Made by a program: the position numbers and the translations under genes. DNA of 64,000 nt, taken from positions 123,432,340 through 123,496,339 of the forward strand of contig CM046875.1 in the NCBI GenBank assembly GCA_025667525.1, read 5' to 3'. Below are positions 45,151 through 57,155 of the stretch, piece by piece. A model generated the notes under the pieces. The model was not told where the DNA came from, searched no databases, and was given only the letters and a program-made list of their open reading frames with translations. How positions within the stretch are numbered: the first letter of the stretch is position 1; each line of letters begins with the position of its first letter. This DNA comes from Glebionis coronaria. Taxonomy: Eukaryota > Streptophyta > Magnoliopsida > Asterales > Asteraceae.

Positions 45151-45830
45151 TTTACACATGGGAGATACGAATGACGTCTTTTATAGGCGTGTATATATGT
45201 AATATGTGATAAGAAATGAAGGTGCCATGTCAATACATGAAGTAAACGTGGCAGATCTCATTTAATGAGTTTCGTCTGTCTCACACAGAACGAACACTAC
45301 GTGTCCAAACGTGAACAATACGCCAATGATGGTTCCTGAAATTTTAGTTATATGATTCACACATGGCACAACAGGATGGGTATACCCTTGGAGGGTACCC
45401 TGAATTACAAGGGGCCTGGTTCAGAAGATATGCGTGAGTAATGTGTCTTGACTCGTGTCTTGAGAAATATACATGTAACATGTGTCTTGACTGGTGTCTT
45501 GACATGTGCCTTCAGAAATTATACGTGAGACATGTACCTTGATGGATGTTTTTACGTGTGTCTCGAGCTGTGAAAGTGAATAAAGTTGAAAATCTTAGGT
45601 TATTATACCAGGATTGGCGGATCGGTTGGACCGCTGACCCTTTGTATTTCTGATCACGTTCGTTACCGGAGTTTCTGTCATTTTTTCCAGAGTATTTGTT
45701 GCCACGGTAGTTGTTACTACCTCCTTGTTTGTCAGTTCCTTGACGGTCATTATCATGACTGTGATTCATGTAACTATTCAGCTGAGTGGCCGGCTGGTAC
45801 CGATTCCCACTCATATGCTTGAAAAGATAA
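45151..45830 (-). pseudogene. Remnant of T2 gag
   Basis: A minus-strand frame within 45590-45830 gives an Asn/Arg/Gly/Lys-rich stretch (MSGNRYQPATQ, HDNDRQGTDKQGGSNN) like the basic linker before the zinc knuckle of chromovirus gags. The capsid core is not found. 45420-45560 holds two diverged copies of a roughly 60-base repeat (GTGTCTTGACTCGTGTCTTG). Confidence 0.45.
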
Positions 45831-46849
45831 CTGAATGTCACATGACATATAACTGAGAAGATAAGGACATGGAATGAAATGGTAACGTCTGGTGGATGAA
45901 GTATATTTATTTTCTGGTCGTTTCGATCTATCGCCTTCGTCCTTGTTATGTAACATCTCCAAGCTGCGAGCAGCATCATCACTTGAGCAACATTGGTAGA
46001 TGGAAAACGCCTGAGAAGATTGAGAACTGATTATCAATACACATGGATTACGGTAAGTGGAATACTCATGGAATATAGTACGTGGAGTACACGTGGAATA
46101 CGGTACATGGAGTACACATTGAATTTGGTACATGCAGTACACCTGGAATTCGGTACATGGAGTACACATGGAGTACAAATGGAATTCGGTACATGGAGTA
46201 CACATGAAATTCACATGAGATGATCGATACGGGTGTTAACCATCTGACATGATCAAAGGAAGGTAATTGATTAAACGGTTAAAAGACTACACCGCAGGAA
46301 ACATCATGATATCTTAGTTATCTCAGCGTAAACATAATTCCAGTTGCATAAGAAGCACAAAAGCATGATTAAACGGAATCGAATAATGGCCAACATGAAA
46401 GCATGATTAATGAAAACCAACCATGACTATCATGAAAGCATGATTAAATGAAATCCATCAATGTCTATCATGAAAGCATAATCAACATGAAGAACAAAAA
46501 CAATAATCAACATAAGGGAGCATGAAAATAAAATCAGCATGAAAATGAAATCAATCATGAAAGTATGAAAACATAATCGACATAAAGAAACATAATATAT
46601 TAATAAAGGAACATGAAATGTGTTTGACAGTATTTACAATAAAATCTAAAAATCGCTGGTGTGGACGACTATGGTTCAACCCACAAAATACGAAAGAAAA
46701 GCATGTGACTGAGTATGGACGACTATGATTTAACCCATACCAGTCTAATTTCGAAAGAACATATGTGACTAAGTGTGAACGACTATGAATGTCTTACTGA
46801 CTACCCACTAGTCACAAGTCAAGTTTTAGAGCCTATAGGTCGAAACCTG
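45831..46849 (-). repeat. T2 leader with several minisatellites
   Basis: 46040-46215: about seven units of a 20-25-base repeat (ACATGGAGTACACATGGAAT). 46370-46600: CATGAAAGCATGATTAA-type repeats at about 30-50-base spacing. 46658, 46711 and 46771: three units of a 53-60-base repeat (GGACGACTATG). No gene; apparent frames here are repeat by-products. Confidence 0.7.
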
Positions 46850-46861
46850 ACTCTGATACCA
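46850..46861 (-). other. tRNA-Met primer binding site of chromovirus T2
   Basis: Minus strand TGGTATCAGAGT, one mismatch from the canonical site, four bases from the LTR starting at 46866. Confidence 0.85.
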
Positions 46862-47053
46862 TAATTGTAACACCCCACTCTGCTAAGTAGACCGTTATGG
46901 CGTGTCATCAAAGCATGCAAGGTAATATGTCTTAAAACATAAATGACCATAAAGGAAAGTTGGAATCAAACATCGGCTCCCAAACATAAGCTCACATGCA
47001 TAAAGTAAATGAAAAAGGAAAAGGGACAAAACATTGTCCAACCAAGCATAAGT

Positions 47054-47572
47054 TGTTGATCCAAGATCTTTAGACCCATTTTATCTAGGATGATGAACAT
47101 TCATATAAATTAACATAGCGGAAATGAATGATAATCATGAACAAGATGTTTAAGAGACGAATAATTCCCAAAGGGTTTGTATTATTGATGATTAACATAA
47201 ACCACTCTAGGCATGTGTACATTGAACCCCATGCCTAGAGATCAAAGACTCTGTAGGTTACATTTTAGTAGTATGAATGAATGAATAAAACCTACGGTCT
47301 GGTGTTCCCTTTATAACTTAAGGAACCCAGGGATACATGGAAACTAAATAAGATAATAATGACTAATCAAAACAGATTTATTCATTCTTATCACTACTTG
47401 ACCAAATCTCCATGTTTTTAGTACATAGTAGGGGAATCTTCACAGCAGTGGAAAGTTTTGTAGCAGAGGAAACTTTCTTGTATTTTGTCCACCAGCTTGA
47501 AGTTACTCCTAATGCCATATTTGGTCCTTCTAGTTTTCATGGTGATTTGACTCATCAAATTTTATTCCAACA
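47054..47572 (-). repeat. 3' LTR of element C
   Basis: TGTTGATCC to TTCCAACA. Minus-strand TATAAA at 47310-47315; hairpin at 47205-47240. Three AGCAGGGGAA/AGCAGTGGAA-like words at about 47425-47480 match the array inside the element. Confidence 0.93.
47205..47240 (-). other. Conserved 11-bp hairpin in the C LTR
   Basis: CTCTAGGCATG pairs perfectly with CATGCCTAGAG around the 14-base loop TGTACATTGAACCC. Same size and place as the B hairpin with a different stem sequence. The second copy is at 49491-49526 with loop TATACATTGAACCC. Confidence 0.85.
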
Positions 47573-48407
47573 ATCTTCCGCTAGTTGATGATGTCAAAAC
47601 ACTCCCCCTTAAGCATACAACACCAAAGATCAACAGGCTGAACATTCTCTGTAGACAACTTCCCCTTTTTGACATGATCAAATAGGGGTCTTGTATGTAA
47701 ACAACCTTGATCTCAACCACTACTAACCAATATCATACTTCTAACCCAAGCATTCCACCTTTAAAAATACCCTCCATGAAGCACATAGGGACCAGTACCT
47801 AATAAAAATGATTTTGAGCAGTAGATACTTACATTAGTTATAGTAATATCAATGAGCAGTAGCATAAATCTTCACTTCAGTGTCATATGTGAATGACTAA
47901 CACTTTAACAATTTAGCTTCCCCTTAAATTGTGCTAGTCATTTATGAATCTTCAATTCTGTAGGCTTTGAAAGTAATAATCATAAGCGAAGAAAATTCAG
48001 TATCACCTATTTGATGTAGTAGTAGAAAAACCTGAATCCATGCGTTATAATGTGCATTATCCATGTGACGTCGAACGTACACCAATCATTAATGTATAGG
48101 GGGTCTACATGCCTTGACAAATACATCATCTTCTTGGAGACACGACCACGGTGATAGCAAGTATGAGCTTAAAGCACCATAAGAAAAATCTCATACACTT
48201 GCCAATATTTATTGTCAATTCTTCGTCATATAATAAAGCACAAATAAAACATGTACTCGAACCATTCTACTTCATCTTCAAATAGCTAATAGTCAATTAC
48301 CTTCATGATCATGTAAACAATCAATATGAAAACCTTTTATACTTTTTCGACCAGTTGCTGTGAATAACCAAACTCCAAACCTTGTTGTCCCAAAACTCAT
48401 ATCTGAC

Positions 48408-48530
48408 AGCAGGGGGAACTTTCAAAAACAGTGGGAATCTATTAATGAAAGCAGGGGGATCATAGCAGGGGTAAATTTTTCCAAAAACAGGGAAAACTTT
48501 TTCAAAAGCAGGGGGAACTTTTAATGCCAC
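48408..48530 (+). repeat. AGCAGGGGGAACTTT motif array in C
   Basis: Six copies at about 20-30-base spacing (AGCAGGGGGAACTTT, AACAGTGGGAATC, AGCAGGGGGATC, AGCAGGGGTAAA, AACAGGGAAAACTTT, AGCAGGGGGAACTTT). The minus-strand 69-codon frame here is a by-product. Confidence 0.75.
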
Positions 48531-48744
48531 TATTTTTATTATTAACTAACTGTGACAAACCCACTTAATGGTAATGAATTTATAACAGTGAGATAAATTA
48601 AAAAAACAAGTGAAACTAAAAATATACCCGACTATAAAAAAAGAAATTTTTTTTACCTATGTTCGTGAAATACTGGTTATCCCTGTACCCACGTAGCCAT
48701 TTCCAACACAAAGTTTCATATTAAACATACTAATATGGCCCTTT

Positions 48745-48955
48745 TCGTGTGAACATATTTTAGACTACTTCTTTGAACATAACCAAACCACATCGCATGT
48801 CCATTGTGGATTTAATTTGCTCCACGTGATAACACAAAGGACAAACAAAATAAACCAATCATGTGAACACAAAAAAAAATATACTTGTGTGAACACAAAG
48901 TTATTCTTCGTGTGAACACAACATTAGCTTAAATCATGTTCATTCGTGTGAACAC
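48745..48955 (+). repeat. CGTGTGAACACAA motif array in C
   Basis: Five copies of CGTGTGAACACAA-type words plus two CACGTGATMACA variants nearby, the same word as the 14-copy array in B. Confidence 0.75.
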
Positions 48956-49311
48956 ACTTTGCTACCCGTTCCCTTTTCACCATTGTATACATTATTATTA
49001 TGCCCTCCACGTGATCACAGTAAATACCACCTTGAACCCTACGAATTTAATTATTGCAGCACTGACCCCACAAAGTCAGTAATTAATGAGAGCATGGTGA
49101 TTCCTGGGACCAAACATAGTATTCGAGCAATCATTCATTCTTGTTTGCACATATCTGAATAACTGTACGAATACATAATTTAAAAACCTAGCGACAGTAA
49201 TGTTCCTCCCGTATGGCAACAACAATTAATTATTTAGGGTTTCAACATAAACCCTAAATCTTCACAGCAACAATAATAAACATCTTGATTCTCCTAGATA
49301 TCGAGCCACCC

Positions 49312-49323
49312 TCTCTGATACCA
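49312..49323 (-). other. tRNA-Met primer binding site of element C
   Basis: Minus strand TGGTATCAGAGA, one mismatch from the canonical site, two bases from the 5' LTR. Confidence 0.88.
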
Positions 49324-49325
49324 CA

Positions 49326-49855
49326 TGTTGATCCAAGATCTTTAGACTCAAATAGTAAAAACCATTTTATCTAGGATGATGAACCTTCATATGAATTCAT
49401 ATAGCGGAATTAAATGATAATCATGAACAAGATGTTTAAGTGACGAATAATTCCCAAAGGGTTTGTATTATTGATGATTAACACAAACCACTCTAGGCAT
49501 GTATACATTGAACCCCATGCCTAGAGATCAAAGACTCTGTAGGTTACATTTTAGTAGTATGAATGAATGAATAAAACCTACGGTCTGGTGTTCCTTTTAT
49601 AACTTAAGGAACCCAGGGATACATGGAAACTAAAGAAGATAATAATGACTAAATCAAAACAGAATTATTCATTCTTATCAATACTTGACCAAATCTCTAT
49701 GTTTTTAGTACATAGCAGGGGAATCTTCACAGCAGTGGAAAGTTTTGTATCAGGGGAATCTTGTATTTTGTCCACCAGCTTGAAGTTTCTCCTAACGCCA
49801 TATTTGGTCCTTCTAGTTTCCATGGTGATTTGACTCATCAACTTTTAGCCCAACA
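49326..49855 (-). repeat. 5' LTR of element C
   Basis: Partner of 47054-47572; TATAAA at 49596-49601 (minus strand), hairpin 49491-49526. Ends CCCAACA and is followed by TAAGT. Confidence 0.93.
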
Positions 49856-52600
49856 TAAGTATGTAAAATGCATAAGGGAAAGAAGTCTAAGGTAGCCTCC
49901 ATCCTATGCACGTACTCTTAATAGCTTATGTCTGCCCCGGGGTACCTTCCGTAGAGACATGGAAAGAAAATACGACTGAGCAATACGCTCAATGAACAGA
50001 TATAATGACATGAAAAGAATAATTGAAATATAAGCAAAAGACATAAAATGCAGCGGAATATGTGTAAGTCTTGGAAAACCTGGAACATATTTTTTAAACT
50101 GGTTTATAACTGAAAAGTCTTATGTTTATACATGCAATGTAATTTAAATGCCAAAGAGCTCATATAGGTCATGATATATATCAACGTGCATGAATACATA
50201 GAGGGGTGACCCTCGTCATGCAATTAGAGGGGTGACCTCTAATTATATAAGTCTGGGTGGTGGGATCAGCTCCAATGTGATGGATGTAGAGCACACACCA
50301 CAATCACCTTGTAAACTTGCAAAACATGTACTAGGATGCACCCATACGCCCCATATGATAATAATAATAATAATGGCCAAGTAACTGAAAGGGACACCGC
50401 AAGAAATCACTCTCGTCGCGGAAGAGTCATGACATCGGTGCCTCAAGTGTCATGGTTATGGTACCTTCATAACTAGGTGGACATTGTCATGCATGTATAT
50501 AGCTCAGGCAATTTAAAATGATAGCATGGCAAATACTGAAAAGTTTTATGATATGTAAACTACTGGTGAAAACAGATGGCAGCAAACGGGGAATCCTAAT
50601 CATGCATGGAAAGAGAATGTCCTTACTGAAGGACAGAATATCCGTACCTTATGTCTAATAATGAATGAAGATGAAAAGCGGAAAGTACTACTCCGACTCC
50701 ATGAGTGCTACATAATAAAGGACGTGTATGAGTTGTATGTTTATGTATAACTTACTGATTCTTGGCTTAATTTACTTGTTCTTGAATTGTTTTACTTGTT
50801 CTTGACTTGTTTTATTTGTTCTTGACTTGTATTAATGTCTCATGTTTTATCATGTATTTCTTAGTGTTTCATGTGTTATTATACTTGATGTTTCATAATT
50901 AGTAACTTTCTAAAAATAGTAGGTTTTTATATATAGTAACTTTCCAAAAATAGCAGGTTTTCATATATAGCAACTTTTCAAAAATAGCAGGTTTCCATAT
51001 ATAGTAATAAGCTTATTTAATAAGCATATAATATAAGCCGAAGCTTAATGAACATATTTTATAAGTCATGATTCATTAAATGATATAATAGTAAAGTTTA
51101 TTTTAAATAATTATTAGTTAATAATGTGTCATGTTTTATACTTGGTTATTAATTAATAATATATCATGAATTATAATTAACTATAATAAATATTATATCA
51201 TGGATTATAATTAAATATCAAATAATAACGTGCCATCTATTTTATAATTCATTATCGGATCAAAGTATGTCATAAATATAATTAATTATACATTAAGCCT
51301 TGAACATGATAAATAACTTAATTATAATAAGCTCGTGTTAATTAAGTCCCATTTAAATAAGTCGTAATTTAGCCAATATTATTAAGTCTGAAATAAGTTG
51401 AACTAAACCGGTTCATAATAAGCCCAAAAAATAATTAACCGGTTCATGATAACTTCTAATGATAAAACAAACCAGTTCATACAAATTTCTATAGTTTAAT
51501 TAAACCAGTTTATAAGGAACCAGTATTTAATTAACCTGGTTCATGAAGCCGTGATTTAAAATGATAATCTAAAAGTACTCTTATTTTAAGCCCAAAATTA
51601 ATAAGTCTAAACATAAGACAAATACTCCCCTTTTACCATCTTGGTGAACCGAGCCAAACACTCCCTAAACAAGCAAAACAAACACCCCCTTAGGCCTCCT
51701 GCTGCCTTGCAGGATTTACCCACCGACAACAGCTCCCCCCACTACAGTACCCATGTGTTGTGGCATCCCAGCCACAAACTCTCACCCGATAGCCACCAGT
51801 TTCCCACCGCTGCCAGCAGGGAGTACCAATCGAGGGTTCCTACTGGTTTCATATGAGCTGCGGCTGCTCAGCCACAACAACCACCGTGCTGCGGCTGTTT
51901 GTATAAAAGTCCCACTGAGACACCCCCATGGTGGTTTCTCGGCTTCTGTACCAACCCAACAAATCAAACTCGACTTCCTTTCTTGTTTTAACTTTTATAT
52001 AAACACATGTATATCCATTAAATTTGTGAGTAATCATTGAAATAATTAAAAGTTAAGGTTTGAAGGTTACCGAATGATGTAGGATCAATGGATGAACAAA
52101 CCCGAACACCACTTTAAGAATTAAGATCAAAAACTCATTTTCTTTTCTCCCGTTTTCCTCCATGGCCGGCGGCTCAAGCTATCCCTTTTAGGATTTATGT
52201 TGTTGTCTTGTTTTGTTACAATTTACATAATTGTGAAAGTGTTTTGGTTATTATTTCCCATGGGCCGGGCCTTGGGCCTTTTACTCTTACAAGGCTTATT
52301 CAAATTATATGGAGCCCGTTTATTTATTAATTTCGTATCATGGTTATAATCTAGTATATTCGTAAATTACGTTCGTGTTATATCGTGTCATGAAGTATCT
52401 AATATACATAAATACTTGTCGTGAATTAATTATATACGTAATACTTGTTGTAAATAAATATACGTTATTACTTGTGGTGAATTTATGATTTTTAATTCTG
52501 TCATATCTTGTCGTGTCACATTTAAATTACGTATCTATGTGTCATGATTTATTTAATTTATAAAATTTTAAATTCATAGTATTTTTATGCGGGTTTTACA

Positions 52601-54046
52601 TTGTGTATCTATAATCCACATGTATGCATGACTAACTCTTTCTTGTAGGATTTTTCATAATCCATGCCCCCCGGTTCTCCAAAATAAGGGGAGTATATAC
52701 CGAGTGGGAGTCATGGAAAAATATTTGATATCATTATTGCTAAAATTAGATTCACGCAATATCTCTCTCAAATATTTTCATCTTACTTAACCCTTCCCTT
52801 TTTCTTTCGACAAACAGGGGGAGACATGAAATATGAAACACGTTAATCATTTTATGATCATATTTCTACACGTAACTTATATGTTGATATAAATTCCAAA
52901 TAAAAAGTAGTTAATGTTTTGTCTTCAACAAAAAAGGGGAGATTGTAAATGCAAATATCGCACTAAAACGATATTTACGTTTTAATCATGCTTAACGTTT
53001 TGTTAATGACAAAAAATCAAACATATTTTTATGTTAGAAATTATAAGCATCACATAAGTTTCTTCAAACTTATACAAACATGTTTTATATACAAATGTGT
53101 ATTACAAAATATCATAAAAAATATAAAACATAAAAATGATATATGTTGAATTCACAAAGTCAATATTTGACTTACAATGTTAGATTTTTAAGTCAAACCA
53201 GGTAGATTTTAATGGTTGCTTGAAGACTTGGCCAAACATTTATGACGCAACAAAAGTCAGCTCTACCGGACCTCGGCAGACCCAAAGGTAAAGGGTCCGA
53301 CGGGTTCCGCGGGGTCTGGCAGTTTGCCCATAAATTTAGCCTATGGCCAAGCCTCATACTCACCCTTTTCTATCATCTCTTCTCTCTAAACTCTATATAT
53401 AATCTATCTCTCTAATCTATCTTGTTCGTTCTCTTCTTGCTTGTGATTAGATCATAGTTCATCTAAAAGATCGATCACGAGAAAACCTCAAGTCTAAGCC
53501 TTGATCCTTCAAAGCTTCATATTGCGTGAGAGTGTCAAGCATTACCTACACTATCACCATTTTTGTACCCATTCATCTATCAACTTGTATAAAGTATGGT
53601 TGGTGTCATAACCACAAATTGTAAGAAGTATATAAGGCGTTGTTGTTGTGCCTTTAGATCAAGGGGTTTCACGTAGTTCTCCTACTGCTAGGATGAATTT
53701 TCCCGTTGCTACTTCAAAAAAGAACATCTTAAACTTTAGTGTTGTTTAAGATTGTACGTTTGTAAAGTAAAGGTTTCTTCGTCGGTGTAAAGGAGATTCG
53801 TTTGTTAGTGAAGTAGAACTTTCGATTGGATACTCGAGGAGTGGATGTAGGGGCAAGATAAGTGAGATCTTGCTAGGCTAAACCACTATAAATAATCATG
53901 CATTGTGGTTTGTTTACTTATTACTACAAGTCATTTACTTTGATTATCAACAAGTCGTCTATATCTTTTATCAATCACGAAAAGTTTATAAAGATAATTA
54001 AAACTAATCAGTAAAAACTATTCAACCCCCCTTCTAGTTTTCTACA
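52601..54046 (+). mobile_element. 3' end of a second SIRE-like copia element D
   Basis: 52601-52943 resembles the 3' domain end of S (GGGGAGT, CGACAAACAGGGGGAGACATG, then AAAAAAGGGGAGAT as polypurine tract). LTR 52944-54046 follows (TGTAAATGCAAATATC to TAGTTTTCTACA). A likely TATA box is near 53394 (CTATATATAATC), with a GC-rich cluster upstream at 53265-53325 (AGACCC, GGGTCCG and GGGTCTGG words). Coding region absent. T2 begins exactly at its left edge, so T2 probably inserted into D. Confidence 0.75.
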
Positions 54047-54661
54047 GAGATTGTTATCAAGCTTACAAAGATGATGCAAAGAGTGAGCATGTGCGTGAAG
54101 ACACAAGACCGCAAGGAGGAAAAGACAAATTAAGGATAAGATTTGAAAATCTCAGGATTAAAGACAAAGTCGAAAGACAACGACAAAGGCTCAAAGATCA
54201 CAGCATGAAGGAACACATATACTATTTAACGTTCTAGGATCAATTATCGCGAGATTAGTAATATCGTTTAAAACCTCAAACGTCATAGGGGAATGACCTC
54301 TCATTGAGGGAGATTGTTAGCTTCAAAATATTGAGTCAAACAAAAATGTTTTGTCATAGGTTTATTATGTATCGGTCATATGAACGTTGTAATATGTATT
54401 AGGATAGTCGGGAAATGTTGTCTTGACGTTTAGCTTAAAATGCCTCGTTTAAGGTACTAAGCATGTTAGTCAAGCTCGACTCAAAATATATAGTCCATAA
54501 AAGCCCACATGCGGGTAGACTATATAAACACCCTCCTAGCATGTTAGGAGGGGGTTAGCCATTCATTTTTCTTAATCCAATATTTCTTTCTTTCTTCCTT
54601 TCTCTCTAACTTATCTCTATTTTTTCTCTAAAACCACCATCTATTTTCTACTAAATCAACA
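54047..54661 (+). mobile_element. Fragment of a third copia-type element E
   Basis: 54047-54314 is non-coding and ends in GAGGGAGAT, a purine tract; 54315-54661 starts TGTTAGCTTC and ends AAATCAACA like a short (347-bp) LTR, with TATA (CTATATAAAC) near 54511. The left part is missing. Alternatively the segment GAGATTGTTATCAAGC after D's LTR is a decayed primer site of D. Confidence 0.5.
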
Positions 54662-55156
54662 ATGGTGAAGTGATAAATATTTGGGATAACAGTATAGTTT
54701 CTTGTAAGAATATGTAAATCTTATAATTCTAGAGAGAGAGAGAGTACCTTTTTAATTCTTAAAAGCTTCAGAGTTTGATACAACGAAATACTTTAAGTTA
54801 AACAATCTAGAATTTTATTGAAGTATACAATACATAAAATATAAGTTTATGGGGACGACTTCTTCTCGGACACCACTACGCTATCGTCTTCAAATCAAGC
54901 AACATAAGTAGACACGAACAAAATTCTGTTGGACATTTCATTCTAATTCGGTAACATTTTACCTCCGGTCAGTGAAGACCGTTGGACAATATTAATATCG
55001 TACATGTGGCAGGTAGCTTCAATTAAGAACCTCTTTTACAGGGTTTCACGTGTTAACCCGCTCTCTTTACTCGACCGTCTCAAAGTAGACTGCGAACATA
55101 AAGAGTGAATCATTTGGATAAAATTATCCGCATGATTGAAGCCAGCAATTCAAATT

Positions 55157-55555
55157 CCTGGAACAAGTTTGATTCATTTACGAATCGCACCATCGTTACT
55201 TTCCAGTTGTCACGAGCTTGATTCATTTTGAATCTTACAAGTTACCTACCAAGTGCTGTTTGATGTTAACACTAGAAGGATTTCTATTCGTCACCATATA
55301 TACTAAATAGTATCACTCTAAATGTTATGGCAAGATCACTAAGATATTGTGTAGAGGCCTGGAACGAGTTTGAATTCAATTAATAATTAAACCACTGTTA
55401 CTTTCTAGTTATCACAAGTTTGACTCATAAAGAGTCGCACCAGTCACCTACCATGAGCTTTTTGATGATCGCTCAATAAGGATTTCTATATTCATTGTAA
55501 ATACTTGCGTATTACTCGGATGTTCAAGCAAGATCATGAAGATTTTGCGTAGGAC
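55157..55555 (+). repeat. Two-copy 202-bp tandem duplication
   Basis: Copies start at 55157 and 55359 (CCTGGAACRAGTTTGA). Shared blocks: 'gttactttccagt'/'gttactttctagt', 'agttacctacca'/'agtcacctacca', 'aaggatttctat', 'gcaagatca'. Divergence is high, perhaps a quarter of positions, so the duplication is old. Confidence 0.8.
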
Positions 55556-56160
55556 TCTTAATATCTTTCTTAATTTTCAGAGTGTGTGAAGAAGCAAGGA
55601 AATATGGAAATGTGTCCTAATGAGATTATTGATCATCTCAAATGGCTTTAGACTTGATCGTGTACTTTGGATTTTAGTGATCGGAGGCGAGAGAAAAGTG
55701 CCGTCTTTTCAATACCAAATTATTCAGAGTGAATAAATTGATAGATAATGTGTTGAACTCCGTGTGATTAAAACAAATACCTTTTGAGAGATATATGAGT
55801 TAGCTTGGATGGGTTGTGCATTACATCACTGGGTCCATGATGTTTATCTTCAGTATCGAGCATTATTAAAATGATCTCAATAACATATGAGTTGACCCGG
55901 TTTCTGCCAAAGTTGTATGGAGGGATTCTTTCTTTAAACCATTTATTTTTATAATTCTTTTTCATTCTTTAACCCCTTCACTGCTTACCAATACGTCGTA
56001 ACTAGCACATTGTTGTGATTGTTCCAGTGCTAACTTAAATACTTGGTCGACATTCAGCTACATTTACAATCTTTCTCCATCTTTCCTAAGGACTACTATT
56101 TCTACCTATGGAATATCCTTGGGAAGATTCCTCCATTTTGGAAGAATCATTGGACTTAAC

Positions 56161-56328
56161 CTATCCTACCATCCTTATGTCACCACTATCGTCATCGTCG
56201 TGAAATAAATGGGTTGTGGGTAAGTATATGTCACCATGAAATCCATTTTGATATCCAAATCCATTTTGCTCCCCCTTAACATATGCCACGATATTCGAAA
56301 ATATTTCACATATGTTGGGATGAGCCAT
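56161..56328 (-). CDS. Short unrecognised frame
   Basis: 55 codons from ATG 56328 (MAHPNICEIFSNIVAYVKG start, DDDDSGDIRMVG end) to TAG at 56161. No family recognised. It ends just 26 bp from the Athila R LTR, so it may be the end of something disrupted, or chance. Confidence 0.2.
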   Translation of the reverse strand: MAHPNICEIFSNIVAYVKGEQNGFGYQNGFHGDIYLPTTHLFHDDDDSGDIRMVG

Positions 56329-57065
56329 CACGTTATGTTAAACCAATTATAATTGATATAGTAAAAATACACTTTTAGGAAAAAGCGTATAAATGGTAAG
56401 TATTAGAAATCACGTTTAGGAAAACGTAAAATCACACAATGTGTTCGTTTTCAAAGGAGGTGCGTAGTATGAGCCAAGTTAAAAACGTTTTTGGATTAGT
56501 TACGTTTTGGAGAAAAAAAGGTGGAAAAATAAAGACGGATTACACTAAAATTAAACTAAGACGAAAACGCGTTACGCGCGAATCGAGACGTACAAAATAA
56601 AAGTTATTCTAAAAAATTCCAAAAATTGCAAATAAATCCTAAATAATATTACTTAGGTGAAAAAATCAATAAAACTTTTTGAAACTCTTTAAGTTAATTA
56701 TTATATAATTTTAAAAGCTAATTAAAGTCCTAAAAATCACATTAATGAAGAGAAAGTCCAATTAAAGATTTTAGAGTTTGTAAACCTCAATTGTATTTTT
56801 CTAAACCTAAAAAGTATTTTTACAAAAACTAAAAACAATTTTAACTATTTTAAAAAGATTTTATAAAAACAGAAATGAATTAAATGATAAAAATATTAAA
56901 ACAGTTGGGAAAAATCCCAAACTCCCAAAAAATTTAAAAGCTAATGGACTGTCTAGGAAAAATAAAAGAGACGCGACAAGTAAACTAAATAAGCTACAAT
57001 AAGCCGTTTAAGATACGTCTTTTTTTAATAAGGAAAATGAAAGTGGTTAAGTATTAAACCAAGTA

Positions 57066-57155
57066 TGCGATGACCAGATAAAAGGCCATAGCACACTGGT
57101 ACAACACGCTACTCCTGCTCGATAGGTCGCGTGTTCGAGCCAGGATTTGGTACTT
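57066..57155 (+). ncRNA. tRNA-derived (SINE-like) sequence inside the R LTR
   Basis: A-box-like TAGCACACTGG and B-box-like GTGTTCGAGCC are about 33 bases apart, followed by GGATTTGG and a T-rich stretch, as in plant tRNA-derived SINE heads. Stems of a cloverleaf do not pair well, so not a working tRNA. It is antisense to the LTR. I do not see it in the LTRs of L or G. Confidence 0.4.

Larger units (their letters stand above)
47054..49855 (-). mobile_element. Non-autonomous LTR element C nested in the T2 LTR
   Basis: 2802 bp: LTRs 47054-47572 (519 bp) and 49326-49855 (530 bp), primer site at 49312-49323 on the minus strand, purine tract ATCTTCCG (plus strand) at 47573, and perfect target duplications TAAGT at 47049-47053 and 49856-49860. 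No gene inside. LTR layout and the interior end 'ctagttgatgatgtcaaaacactcc' show it is a cousin of B. LTR copies differ by a 14-base gap near 47075/49350 and several substitutions, so it is older than B. Confidence 0.94.
46866..52600 (-). repeat. 5' LTR of chromovirus T2 (split by element C)
   Basis: Plus strand TGTAACACCCC to GCGGGTTTTACA; 2928 bp after removing C and one target copy. The part to the right of C includes 'gaggggtgaccctcg/gaggggtgacctct' repeats near 50200, a TAA trinucleotide run at 50358-50374, and three tandem copies of AGTAACTTTCCAAAAATAG near 50900-50990. T2's 3' LTR is not in the window. Confidence 0.85.
54662..56353. other. Unassigned sequence between the copia fragments and Athila R
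   Basis: No similarity I recognise to the elements around it. Contains (AG)n at 54730-54744, a 202-bp duplication at 55157-55555 and small minus-strand frames (55768-55965, 65 codons; 56161-56328, 55 codons). It may be older host intergenic DNA or an unidentified element. Confidence 0.5.

Noticed and set aside
2170..52600. LTRs 2170-5062 and 46866-52600 as a pair of one chromovirus
   Set aside because: Similar corrected length and orientation, but the terminal 100 bases and interiors do not align by eye. Treated as two families.
54662..56353. Endogenous pararetrovirus
   Set aside because: Considered because of the repeated leader-like sequence, but no movement, coat or polymerase motif in any frame.
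57066..57155. Functional tRNA gene
   Set aside because: T-arm and acceptor stems do not pair and no 3' partner for the acceptor was found; at best tRNA-derived.
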